Positions 1 to 7,980 of a stretch of 64,000 nt of DNA are shown here, piece by piece (positions within the stretch are counted from its first letter, which is position 1; each line of letters starts with the position of its first letter). The stretch is from NCBI RefSeq assembly GCF_028623165.1, contig NZ_CP117772.1, positions 310,001 through 374,000 of the forward strand, written 5' to 3'. The stretch comes from Nostoc sp. UHCC 0926 (GTDB taxonomy: Bacteria; Cyanobacteriota; Cyanobacteriia; Cyanobacteriales; Nostocaceae). The notes beneath the pieces were generated by a model. It searched no databases, was not told the DNA's origin, and saw only the letters and a list, made by a program, of their open reading frames with translations. Both the position numbers and the translations under genes were made by a program.

Positions 1-256
1 TCCCCCATCAAGGATGTGTGTTCTCAATTGATTTACCCTTAGCCTCCTCCTCTCTCCCCACTACATAATCCTCTAGCTCCATCTTCGCTGCACAGACATT
101 TGTGCAATTATCTTAACCTTTCACGGATGATGTGGAAGCAAGCGGGAGCGCAGCGTCTTTGCTAGGAGAAGGACTCAGCACCCGCCTGATTGCGATCAGC
201 GCAGTTTAAGCATAAAGCCTATTGCTCGACCTGTGCTGGCTGTCTAGTAATCAGGA

Positions 257-652
257 TTATTGCCGAATTTGGCTTCTAATAAAGAGTTGTTCTGCACTTA
301 CGAGTATGAGCAGTAGCCCTACAGATGCTCCGGCGATCGTCTCGGTGGCCCAGTTGTGATTCACCAGGTCGGGGATGGCTGTAACAAGGGTCAATGCAAT
401 GATAAGCATTGGTGCGATCGTGATAAAATTCCGTTGCCAAGCAGGTTTGTCGCGCAGTCTTGCTTGGCTTCGTAGTACGCTTTGATGCCAAAATGGAAAG
501 GTACTGAGGACAGAGGCAAGGTATAACACTCCAGCATTAACTAGCAGGGTTATTTTAAGGTTTTGAGCGATGTTAGGATGCCCAAGTGCAAGCGCTGTTA
601 GGCAAACTCCTGCTGCTAGATACAGAAAAGTAAACAGGGTAAAGTGTCTCAT
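257..652 (-). CDS. small hypothetical integral membrane protein
   Basis: About 131 residues with four hydrophobic stretches: one at the N-terminus (FTLFTFLYLAAGVCL), a second around residues 35-55, a third starting at the MLIIALTLVTAIP segment, and a last one near the C-terminus. The frame opens further upstream at a TTG, but the ATG at 652 has GGAG seven bases before it and is the better start. I do not recognise the family. No neighbour is close enough to suggest an operon. The composition and hydrophobicity look like a genuine protein rather than a shadow frame; its role is unknown. Confidence 0.6.
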   Translation of the reverse strand: MRHFTLFTFLYLAAGVCLTALALGHPNIAQNLKITLLVNAGVLYLASVLSTFPFWHQSVLRSQARLRDKPAWQRNFITIAPMLIIALTLVTAIPDLVNHNWATETIAGASVGLLLILVSAEQLFIRSQIRQ

Positions 653-664
653 TAGTTTCTCCAA

Positions 665-1037
665 GTACAGTGTAAGGAGGTCAGACTCCAGTGCAAACGC
701 ATCTAAGATTATTTGAATATTCCGAATTCAGTATTAACATTTAATATTTGTAGTAAAAAAGTATCTTTGGAGCAGTCAAACCAGATAACCCAAAACTGAG
801 CTTTTACGCCTTGAATTCCTCAAACTACAAGGAGATAGATTAATGTTAACTCTCAAAGTCAAACGGACTACTTACTTCAAGCAAGGATGGCAGGAGCAAT
901 CACTTCTTCAAACTGATTCTAGAGTTTAAGCGATCGCTTTAGTTAATGATTCTTTTTTCCTGTGCGATCAGATTGCTCCTCCTCTCAAGAACAGCTTATC
1001 TCGACTGATAACTTTCTTAAGCGAACCGTATTGAGAG
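665..1037. other. intergenic stretch without recognisable genes
   Basis: AT-rich spacer between the small membrane protein and the first MITE. I see no ORF with a ribosome binding site, no RNA gene and no clear promoter. One HIP1-like octamer occurs near 931. Confidence 0.5.
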
Positions 1038-1218
1038 TTATCCTGTTTTGCCACTCTCGGAAAACAATAATCAAGAGCCAAATTCTGAAACTTTGATTGA
1101 GTCAAGGTTTGAGGCTTTATTCTCGCTTCAGAAACTGAAATTGGAGATAAAAAGTGGAAACTCAAGCTCCGTAACCCTTTCACCTATTGCGTTCTCCCAG
1201 AATGACAAAACAGGGTTA
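1038..1218. mobile_element. MITE-like non-autonomous element, copy 1
   Basis: About 181 bp bounded by imperfect terminal inverted repeats of roughly 28 bp. The left end reads TTATCCTGTTTTGCCACTCT and the right end, in reverse complement, TAACCCTGTTTTGTCATTCT. It encodes nothing convincing. A second copy with the same ends and alignable interior lies at 9801-9980. The right end stops two bases before the stop codon of the neighbouring small exported protein, so insertion may have reshaped that gene's 3' end. The parent transposon is not evident; it may be the family of the transposase tail next to copy 2. Confidence 0.7.
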
Positions 1219-1219
1219 T

Positions 1220-1498
1220 TTAGCGATACCCATAACGCCACTGATGCGCGCTGCGATCATAGTAGCGGTAACGTTGGCGATGATTCTGATCGTGGCTCCT
1301 TTGGTAGCTACCACGGTCACGATTATAGTTGCGATCAGAATCACGATTATAGTTATAATCGCGATCACGATTATAGCCATCACAACGATGATCCTTACAG
1401 TATTGTTCACGAGATTCAGCATTAGCATTTGGCGAAAGAGCCAAAATAGAGCTAGCACTGATCAGAACAGCTAAAGTAGCCAGAGTAAAACGTTTCAT
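1220..1498 (-). CDS. small exported Tyr/Arg/Asp/Asn-rich protein
   Basis: 92 residues. A typical signal peptide (MKRFTLATLAVLISASSILA, probable cleavage after SPNANA) is followed by a hydrophilic, low-complexity mature part with imperfect repeats of the NRDRDYNYNRD type. One CxxxxC pair (residues 34 and 39, near YCKDHRC) is present. The ATG at 1498 has AGGA eight bases upstream. No catalytic domain is visible; the protein is probably periplasmic or extracellular. The repeat tract produces long open frames in other phases, which I treat as shadows. The 3' end directly abuts a MITE. Confidence 0.6.
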   Translation of the reverse strand: MKRFTLATLAVLISASSILALSPNANAESREQYCKDHRCDGYNRDRDYNYNRDSDRNYNRDRGSYQRSHDQNHRQRYRYYDRSAHQWRYGYR

Positions 1499-1653
1499 GC
1501 TTTTATCCTGTAAAAAGTTGTGTCAAGATTTTCTACTTCGATAGTAAAGCTCCCATTTTAAAAACCTAAATAGAAGGAAGAAACAGCAGTAACAGTGATC
1601 ATTGTTGCTACCTGATTTTAGTATGGGCAACTTACTGAGCCGCCTATGTACGC

Positions 1654-1821
1654 TCAATACCCATCTTTATTATTAGTAATATCACCTTCAAAAGGTTGAA
1701 CTCCTGTTGCTGGGTAATTATCATCTCTAGGTCCAAAAATTCTACTGACTGCACCTAAAATATAGGTGATTACTTGCATAGCCCCATTTATAATTGATTT
1801 CAGTATTTTTGAGATAGACAT
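1654..1821 (-). CDS. 55-residue hypothetical peptide
   Basis: A short ORF with a good ribosome binding site (AGGAG eight bases before the ATG at 1821). The N-terminal half (MSISKILKSIINGAMQVITY and the following ILGAVSRIF) could form an amphipathic or hydrophobic helix. The C-terminal half is polar and ordered-looking (GPRDDNYPATG, VQPFEGD). Start signal, clean stop and non-repetitive composition favour a real gene. I have a vague memory of similar short Nostocales proteins but cannot name a family. It stands alone, surrounded by AT-rich spacer. Confidence 0.55.
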   Translation of the reverse strand: MSISKILKSIINGAMQVITYILGAVSRIFGPRDDNYPATGVQPFEGDITNNKDGY

Positions 1822-2437
1822 AAATTATTCTCCTGATTGATTTTTGCTGTTAAAAACTTATTTCTTGGTTGATTTACTATTATCTAACCTCATTTTCTAA
1901 CTGGAAACATCCCTCTAATAGGGTAATTTTGTCATAGTTGTAGGATTTTTTTAATAGCTTAATCGTCTCATTATCTTAGCTTTTTCTAGCTTCTGTCGAA
2001 TTTTGTAATCATGCCAAGCCTTTCAAAAATTTAACAATGCTGATTCTTCAAAAAGTTGCTGATTCAGATATTTCTGAATTGTAATACAAGTATTTAAATA
2101 TTTAATTTTTACTTTTGACAAAATTATTTAATTTCTAAATATTTCAGACAATTACCTCAAACATAAAAATCAGAAAATAGAGAAATCTTCCACAAATTGC
2201 AACCGCGTTATTGGTTGTCTCAAAACTAGCCAGTAAGTTTGTGGTTTTAACTATCTGGCTTTTGATGTGTATTTCGACGTAGTTTTCTCGATTATTTTAG
2301 GAACAGCTAATGACGAAATAGCTGTTTTTTGGAGTGAAGATACTAGTGAGTTTTGAACCTGTGTAGACGAAGATTGTTGACTGTTATGGATTTTAGTGGA
2401 GCTTCGGGAGCAGGGGTATTGCCGCTGCTATCTACTC
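1822..2437. other. intergenic stretch without recognisable genes
   Basis: About 600 bp of AT-rich spacer upstream of the 55-residue ORF. I found no ORF with coding character, no RNA gene and no obvious repeat. It probably contains the promoter of the small ORF, but I cannot place it. Confidence 0.45.
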
Positions 2438-2950
2438 AGGACTTACGTAACTTGCACAGCGCGATCGCTATCTTATAGTATATGAGTACTATATAAAAGT
2501 GGCATACCTAGAGGAAATTGCTGAAATTATTAACAATAATTAGCTGTGTTAAATATTCTTCAAATAATGAGAAAATTAGTTGAGTATGCATAAAATAAAT
2601 CTTGTAGCTCAATGCCAGTCACCCGCAACGGGTTGCAAAACAATGAGAACTTACCCTCGACATTCGATGTCTCACACGGTAGGAATGGTTCCGCAGTCGA
2701 TCACATATTCAGGGCCGAATGGCACTAAGAAAAGCTCTAAGCTATAGGGAATAAGGGCTACAGCTTTGAAAGCTATTGAGCCGTCGAGGAGGGGTCAGGC
2801 GGTCGTCCTTCAGCAAAAATAAGGTGTAGAGGTCTAAATTGCATTGTCCTGTCGATGGTTTAGTAATTTCTCTAATTGTCCGATACCTGGAAAGTAGACG
2901 ACCCTTATTTATGAATTTACTATTTTGTTATTCTGTCATGCGTAAGTCCT
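2438..2950. mobile_element. ~513-bp non-coding element with 10-bp terminal inverted repeats
   Basis: The ends are perfect 10-bp inverted repeats, AGGACTTACG at the left and CGTAAGTCCT at the right. Termini of this kind resemble those of cyanobacterial insertion sequences (from general knowledge). No transposase or other ORF lies inside. The central part holds a candidate structured RNA, described separately. It could be a deleted IS, a MITE, or a stand-alone RNA-bearing element; target duplication was not resolved. Confidence 0.5.
2615..2910 (+). ncRNA. candidate structured RNA, possibly HEARO/omega-RNA-like
   Basis: Several helices can be drawn directly: CCCG/CGGG (2622-2632), GACAT-TCG-ATGTC (2659-2671), GGAA/TTCC (near 2682-2692), ATTC/GAAT (near 2707-2720) and AGCTTT/AAGCT (near 2762-2774). 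Long-range pairings CCTCGAC (2655-2661) with GTCGAGG (2783-2789), and GGTCGTC (2800-2806) with GACGACC (2897-2903), enclose them. GC content is higher than in the flanks. The nested layout and lack of an ORF resemble HEARO RNAs, now known as omega-RNAs of IscB/IsrB elements, which occur stand-alone in cyanobacteria. Family assignment is inference; boundaries and strand are approximate. Confidence 0.4.
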
Positions 2951-2964
2951 AGTCTCATTAATCA

Positions 2965-3061
2965 GCTACGCCAACGCCTAAACTTTTCGCAATAATTAAG
3001 AGTTAATGACATTATATTTAAAAACTATTGAGAATAAGTTTTACTTATTGACAGAATGCGG
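2965..3061. repeat. dispersed ~95-bp repeat, copy A
   Basis: Begins with GCTACGCCAACGCCTAAA, continues through TTCGCAATAA and TTAATGACATTAT, and ends with ACTTATTGACA. The same order of blocks recurs at 43642-43735. It lies about 0.4 kb upstream of the acyl-CoA dehydrogenase-like gene. It may be a mobile repeat or a shared leader or regulatory segment. Confidence 0.6.
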
Positions 3062-3477
3062 TCGCCCTAGTCTATTAACTGTAAGGATAAGTTGTTGCCA
3101 TAAGTTTTCCCATTGATTGCAGAAATCATCGATGTCGCAGAATATTTGTGTGATGTCGAGCAAAGCCGGAGACTCTCTCTCGGCCTCCGGGCGGGATACA
3201 ATGGTAAACTAAGCCCTGACCCTTGTTTTGTTTAGATATTTTTAGTCTCGGCGTTTTTGTTTAGCTTTTTTACCTATTCTCAATAATTCTTAGTTATTTT
3301 TTCCTATCCCACTTCTCAAATCCCTTTCAGGATGAGATTTCTGGCTTCCGATCACCGTTGAACTCACGTTAACACACTATCTCATGCCATCACAGCTAGA
3401 TATTTTGTATGATTTAATCACAAAATTGGTAGAAAACAATTACACCAGAACTCTTACTGGTAATTTTCTTGCTTTTT
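3062..3477. other. leader region of the acyl-CoA dehydrogenase/PIG-L operon
   Basis: About 415 bp without an ORF. It contains a GC-rich patch (near 3165-3195) able to form a hairpin between GCCGGAGA and GGCCTCCGG-type segments, followed by T-rich DNA. The promoter of the downstream operon should lie here, but no convincing -35/-10 pair was found. Confidence 0.35.
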
Positions 3478-4782
3478 ATGGAGTATAGAATCATACAAAA
3501 GATAGAGGTATTAACCGACTTAATTCATTACTATCAACAAGATATAAAAAAATATTACAGAAAGGAGTTAGCTATTAGTATCCAATTATCAAAGAATGTC
3601 GTCATCCCAAAATGGCATGATTCCAACATTGCTGTGGATCTAAAACGTGCCACCGAAATTGCTGATTATTGTGCAAACAATGCAACTGCAATAGATTATA
3701 ATGGTGCTTTTCCCAAGCATGAGTTTGATCTGATTGCTAAGGCTGGGTTGTTGGCTGCACCATTGGCGAAAGAATTAGGCGGATGGGGTGCGGGAATTGA
3801 TGCTAATGTTACCTACGAGCTTTTAATACTATTAAAGCAGATGGGGCATGGCAATCTGGCAGTTGGTCGAATTTATGAAGGACATATCAACGCCCTGCAA
3901 CTGATTCAGACTTTTGGTACTGTAGAACAAATCACAAGCTACGCCCGTGATGCGCGTGAGCATCACAAAATATTTGGCGTTTGGAATGCCGAAGCTTCAG
4001 ATGGTGTCAAGGTAATTCCTTTTGAAAATGGCCGTTATCGCCTGGAAGGTTCTAAAACATTTTGTACTGGTGCAGGCTATGTTGAACGTCCTTTCGTTAA
4101 TGGAGTATTGCCAGACGGCGGTTGGCAAATATGCATTGTGCCGATGGAGCAAGTTACGACAGTTAGTGACCCAAGTTGGTGGCAACCTTCTGGCATGCGA
4201 GCTACTGCTAGCTACAAAGTGGATTTTAGCGGTGTAGAGTTGGATCAGAGCGCTTTAATCGGACAACCAGGAGATTACTTTCGACAGCCCTGGTTGTCTA
4301 CTGGGGTGATTCGGTTTGCTGCTGTGCAACTAGGTGGGGCAGAAGCACTGTTTAACCTGACTCGCCAGTATCTCCAGAAGTTGGAATATACAAATGATCC
4401 ATATCAACAGGAACGGCTTGGCAGAATGGCGATCGCCATTGAAAGTGGTAATCTCTGGCTACGGGGTGCTGCCAATCAGGTAGCAACGTATGCGCCTGTG
4501 TTTGGTGGCGATCCCACAGTTACCCACCCGCAAGCAGACCAACTCGTCGCCTATGCAAACATGGTGAGGACAACAATTGAACAAATTTGCATTGATGTGA
4601 TGCATTTGTGCCAACGTTCTGTTGGGACTCGCGGCTTACTACCACCAAATCCGATGGAACGCATTATCCGAGATTTGACTCTATATCTGCGTCAACCTGC
4701 TTTTGATGCAGCCTTGACAAATGTGGGGCAGTATGCACTGCATGAAAGTAATCCTGCTTATCTGCTTTGGAATGATGAATAA
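3478..4782 (+). CDS. acyl-CoA dehydrogenase-like flavoprotein
   Basis: 434 residues from the first ATG; a TTG nine bases earlier is also open. It has the acyl-CoA dehydrogenase layout: helical N-terminal region (FDLIAKAGLLAAPLAKELGG), central beta domain (LEGSKTFCTGAGYVERP; the usual phrase is G-x-K-x-[YF]-x-[ST]-[GN]-A) and C-terminal helical FAD region (FAAVQLGGAEALFNLTR and VGTRGLL). It first makes an operon with the overlapping PIG-L deacetylase and methyltransferase. This trio together with a GT2 enzyme is a recurrent gene neighbourhood in bacteria, of unclear product. The substrate is unlikely to be a simple beta-oxidation intermediate given the context; a carrier- or sugar-linked substrate is possible. 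Family confident, role uncertain. Confidence 0.85.
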   Translation: MEYRIIQKIEVLTDLIHYYQQDIKKYYRKELAISIQLSKNVVIPKWHDSNIAVDLKRATEIADYCANNATAIDYNGAFPKHEFDLIAKAGLLAAPLAKELGGWGAGIDANVTYELLILLKQMGHGNLAVGRIYEGHINALQLIQTFGTVEQITSYARDAREHHKIFGVWNAEASDGVKVIPFENGRYRLEGSKTFCTGAGYVERPFVNGVLPDGGWQICIVPMEQVTTVSDPSWWQPSGMRATASYKVDFSGVELDQSALIGQPGDYFRQPWLSTGVIRFAAVQLGGAEALFNLTRQYLQKLEYTNDPYQQERLGRMAIAIESGNLWLRGAANQVATYAPVFGGDPTVTHPQADQLVAYANMVRTTIEQICIDVMHLCQRSVGTRGLLPPNPMERIIRDLTLYLRQPAFDAALTNVGQYALHESNPAYLLWNDE

Positions 4783-5521
4783 ATTCGGCATGATTGGATT
4801 ACCACTAAGCAATCCTAGTGTTTTGCCCTGGCGTTCAGTTAACGAAATTGCTTGTAGTGCGGCACTAATCGTTGCACCCCATCCTGATGATGAAACATTA
4901 GGTTGTGGGGGTGCGATCGCTCTGTTACGGTCTTTAAATTGTAATGTGCAAGTTTTAGTCATCAGTGATGGTACCCTTTCACACCCTCGTTCCCAGAAAT
5001 ATCCCGCAGATAGACTCTTAGCTTTGCGTGAAGCTGAAACGCTATCAGCATTAAAATTGCTGGGTGTAGAGGCTAATGCTGTCACCTTCTGTAGAATGCA
5101 GGATGGGTCAATTCCAACACAGTATCAAAGTGCAGTGGCTAGTTGTCGGGTTTATATCACAGAAGTCGCTCCACAAATTATCTTTTTACCGTGGCGATAT
5201 GACCCTCACGCAGACCACCGAGCCACGTGGAAGTTAATCAAAGCAGCACTACATGATTTGCACTTATCCCCGCGATTGATTGAGTATCCTATTTGGGATT
5301 GGGACTCAGAGCAACGGGGAAGTCTGCCAGCATCTCTTGAGGTGACAACCTGGCGGTTGGATATTAGCACGGTAGTGGAGGTGAAACAGCAAGCGATCGC
5401 TACTTATCGTTCCCAAATTACAGACTTAATTGACGATGACCCACAAGGTTTTCGCCTGAGTGCCGAAATGTTAGCGAACTTTACTCGTCCTTGGGAAGTT
5501 TATTTAGAGGAAATCCAATGA
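4772..5521 (+). CDS. PIG-L family (LmbE-like) zinc-dependent deacetylase
   Basis: About 249 residues. The signature APHPDDETLGCGG lies near residues 31-43 and PHADH near 146-150; together these are the metal-binding His/Asp residues of the LmbE/PIG-L fold. Members remove acetyl groups from GlcNAc-type sugars or related amides. The ATG at 4772 (or 4775) overlaps the end of the upstream dehydrogenase by about 11 bases, indicating translational coupling; an earlier in-frame start would overlap far more. The 3' end overlaps the methyltransferase start in an ATGA junction. Predicted cytosolic, substrate unknown. Confidence 0.88.
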   Translation: MMNKFGMIGLPLSNPSVLPWRSVNEIACSAALIVAPHPDDETLGCGGAIALLRSLNCNVQVLVISDGTLSHPRSQKYPADRLLALREAETLSALKLLGVEANAVTFCRMQDGSIPTQYQSAVASCRVYITEVAPQIIFLPWRYDPHADHRATWKLIKAALHDLHLSPRLIEYPIWDWDSEQRGSLPASLEVTTWRLDISTVVEVKQQAIATYRSQITDLIDDDPQGFRLSAEMLANFTRPWEVYLEEIQ

Positions 5522-6108
5522 ACCCGTTACAATCCGACTCCTTACCACCCAGCTACTTCGATAAACTTTACAGCGAAGATCCTGACCCGTGGAAGTTTGA
5601 AACGAGGGAATACGAAGCTAACAAATATGCTACGACGATCGCAGCTTTACCCAAAGAGCGCTATCGGTCTGCCTTTGAAATCGGCGGTTCCATTGGTGTT
5701 TTAACTCAGAAGCTACAAGAACATTGTGACTCACTGCTCTCAGTTGATGTGTCAAAATTAGCGCAGAATAGAGCAAAAGAGCGCTGTCAGCATCTCTCCA
5801 ATGTCAAGTTCCAGATTATGCGTGTCCCAGAGCAATATCCTGATGAGATGTTTGATTTGACCCTAGTCTCGGAAGTTGGCTATTACTGGAGCCGGGAAGA
5901 CCTGAAAAAATCCCAACAGTGCATTTTAGAACACCTGGAACCTGGAGGACATCTACTTTTAGTTCATTGGACACTCTATGCCCGTGATTATCCGTTGAGT
6001 GGGGATGAAGTTCATAACTCGTTTTTTGAGTTAGCCCCAAATAAACTGCGGCATTTAAAAGGTCAACGGGAGGAAGAATATCGACTTGATTTATTCGAGC
6101 GAGTCTAA
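5518..6108 (+). CDS. class I SAM-dependent methyltransferase, NodS-like
   Basis: 196 residues. It opens with YFDKLYSEDPDPWKF, typical of the NodS-like group, followed by SAM motif I as FEIGGSIGVLTQKL (residues ~57-70), motif II acidic residue in LLSVDVS, and post-motif EPGGHLLLVHW. NodS-type enzymes N-methylate a deacetylated amino sugar, which would fit the adjacent PIG-L deacetylase. That coupling is inference. The start at 5518 was chosen because ATGA overlaps the deacetylase stop; the longer frame to 5491 would overlap more. Third gene of a three-gene operon ending at a strong hairpin. Confidence 0.85.
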   Translation: MNPLQSDSLPPSYFDKLYSEDPDPWKFETREYEANKYATTIAALPKERYRSAFEIGGSIGVLTQKLQEHCDSLLSVDVSKLAQNRAKERCQHLSNVKFQIMRVPEQYPDEMFDLTLVSEVGYYWSREDLKKSQQCILEHLEPGGHLLLVHWTLYARDYPLSGDEVHNSFFELAPNKLRHLKGQREEEYRLDLFERV

Positions 6109-6167
6109 TAAATTAAACCTGCTTTATTTTTTAATGTTTAGTTTTACCTTTTAGAAGAAACCGCTTT

Positions 6168-6201
6168 GGAAGCGTTACCCTACTCTAGGGTAACGCTTTC
6201 C
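6168..6201. terminator. bidirectional terminator between convergent genes
   Basis: A near-perfect stem, GGAAGCGTTACCCTA paired with TAGGGTAACGCTTTCC around a 3-base loop, lies between the methyltransferase (+) and the glycosyltransferase (-). T-rich DNA precedes it on the left, so it can end transcription from both sides. Confidence 0.7.
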
Positions 6202-6209
6202 GTTAGCAA

Positions 6210-7427
6210 TTACTGACGTAAACTCTCAAGACGCAAGCGCAAATCCCCAATTGCTTGTTCAATTTCCACAAATTTCCAGCGCGAAGCCCAAATTCCTTCT
6301 TGCTGCTGGCGTTCTTCAATTAGTTCAAACAACTCACCGAAGGTATAAGGTTGCGTTAATTTCTGGACAAGCCATTGGGCTGAAACTCCCAGCATTTGAG
6401 CCAAAGACACGACACTGGGATGACTTGGCTGATAACCATTGAGAGCGCAGCACCACATCACTCGTAATTGGCGACGTGCAACAAAACGAGTTTCGATAGC
6501 CGCTGCTGGCTCGACTACAAATGGTTGTTCTTGGCGTCCCATTTCTATCCATTTACTCAGTTGATTTGCTAAACCAACATTGGTACGTCCGATTTGTCTT
6601 GCCGAAGTTACTACTCGCACTAAGGAACTGTGGCGAAAACGGGCATTTACCCGTACCAAGGCCCGGTAAAAAGCTACATCTTCAGGAGTCCGCACAGGTG
6701 GTAAGCCTCCTGCCAGTGCATACATTTCTGCTGTTACTGCCAAACTTGCTCCATAGTGTTGATAGTGGCGAGGAAAGCTGTCATACGGGTCAGGATCGAG
6801 ATAAGTTTCTAATTCGGTAATTAAATAGCGGTAGCCCACTTCACGCAGATAGCAAGCTTTGGCGTAAGGGTCTAGGTCAGCACGACCAGTGCGCTCAACA
6901 AAAATTCGCCCACCTACAGCATCAGCACCATAGGTAATTTCGTACAAGTTGGCAGCAATCCAAGTTGGGCTTACCTGCGAGTCTCCATCAGTTGAAGCAA
7001 TTACCCCCCTTGTGCGTCCTAAACTACACAAACGGCGGTATGCTTCATCCATCAAAATCTGACGCACTCGACCAATATAGGCTTCCGCAGCAGGCAGAGT
7101 TTTTTCAACTACATGCAGTGCTATATCTGGATGTTGTCCCGCGAAACTCCGGGCTATAGCTGCTGAATCATCGCTACAATTATTTGCCAACAAAATTATT
7201 TCGTAGCGTCTGGGATTTAAAAGCTGTCCTTCTAGATCAACTTGATGTATCAGGGCAGTAAGGGTTGCTGCCAACGTCTGAGCTTCATTGCGAACTGGAA
7301 CAATTACACAAACTTCACAATGCACTGATGGCGGTATTTGGACTAAAGTTTGAGGAAAGTTTTTATCGAGTTGTACAGATGGAAAGTCAGCAACGAAAGA
7401 CAAGCGCTTACTTTCCATAAAAACCAT
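6210..7427 (-). CDS. GT2-family glycosyltransferase
   Basis: 405 residues, or 402 from a second in-frame ATG at 7418. The nucleotide-sugar domain begins with CVIVPVRNEAQTLAATLTAL (residues ~41-60). The acidic metal/sugar motif appears as ASTDGDSQVSP (~142-152), followed by an acceptor-side region with GGLPPVRTPEDVAF, equivalent to the ED motif. A C-terminal helical extension of ~130 residues follows, and no membrane segments are seen, so it is probably a soluble enzyme. It converges on the dehydrogenase/PIG-L/methyltransferase trio and likely belongs with it although on the opposite strand. The sugar is unknown. Confidence 0.85.
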   Translation of the reverse strand: MVFMESKRLSFVADFPSVQLDKNFPQTLVQIPPSVHCEVCVIVPVRNEAQTLAATLTALIHQVDLEGQLLNPRRYEIILLANNCSDDSAAIARSFAGQHPDIALHVVEKTLPAAEAYIGRVRQILMDEAYRRLCSLGRTRGVIASTDGDSQVSPTWIAANLYEITYGADAVGGRIFVERTGRADLDPYAKACYLREVGYRYLITELETYLDPDPYDSFPRHYQHYGASLAVTAEMYALAGGLPPVRTPEDVAFYRALVRVNARFRHSSLVRVVTSARQIGRTNVGLANQLSKWIEMGRQEQPFVVEPAAAIETRFVARRQLRVMWCCALNGYQPSHPSVVSLAQMLGVSAQWLVQKLTQPYTFGELFELIEERQQQEGIWASRWKFVEIEQAIGDLRLRLESLRQ

Positions 7428-7902
7428 TTTTCCATTTCCAGGAACAGCGACACAGTATATTCATCTACAGTCAAAAATTATTAATATTCGTAATTCTATT
7501 TTGGATATTTTCTCATTTACTTGGAATCTACCTACAGTATGATTAGTACTGATTAAAACTCTCTAAACACCAGCTATCAAAGACTATTGTCTATATGCTC
7601 TCACTAAAAGCTTTACTAATCAACACATAATCCTTATATATTTTTCGCTTATGTCAACTTTTAGACTATGAAATCATACTTAAATCGTATATTTTATTTC
7701 CTTTTTTTACTGATAATCAGTCTGAAGAAGGAGAAAAATCATATTATAGATTATCCAAATTTATTATTAATATAGTAATCAGGAATCATTTGTAAAAAAA
7801 GCTGAGATAAAAATCCTTACCTTACAAGTATTATAGTATTTATTCATTCTCATATATCATTTAATATTACTATAGGACTGATATTTTATTTTTGAAATAT
7901 AC
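7428..7902. other. intergenic stretch without recognisable genes
   Basis: Very AT-rich spacer upstream of the GT2 gene. It presumably holds that gene's promoter. I see no ORF or RNA gene. Confidence 0.4.
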
Positions 7903-7980
7903 GTAGGGTGCGTTATGCCAAAGGCTAACGCACCACCTCTGATTCTAGGTGCGTTACGCTACGCGATAACACACCCTACT
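7903..7980. repeat. palindromic intergenic repeat
   Basis: A 78-bp palindrome: GTAGGGTGCGTTA at the left and TAACACACCCTAC at the right, with an internal pair of GGTGCGTTA-type segments. Repeats of this 'GTAGGGTGCGTTA' type are common between genes of filamentous cyanobacteria (general knowledge). No coding potential. Confidence 0.65.

Noticed and set aside
1048..1474. Several overlapping plus-strand and minus-strand frames over the small exported protein
   Set aside because: They are phase shadows created by the GATTATAGTTATAATCG-like repeats of the real gene; only the minus frame with a signal peptide is kept.
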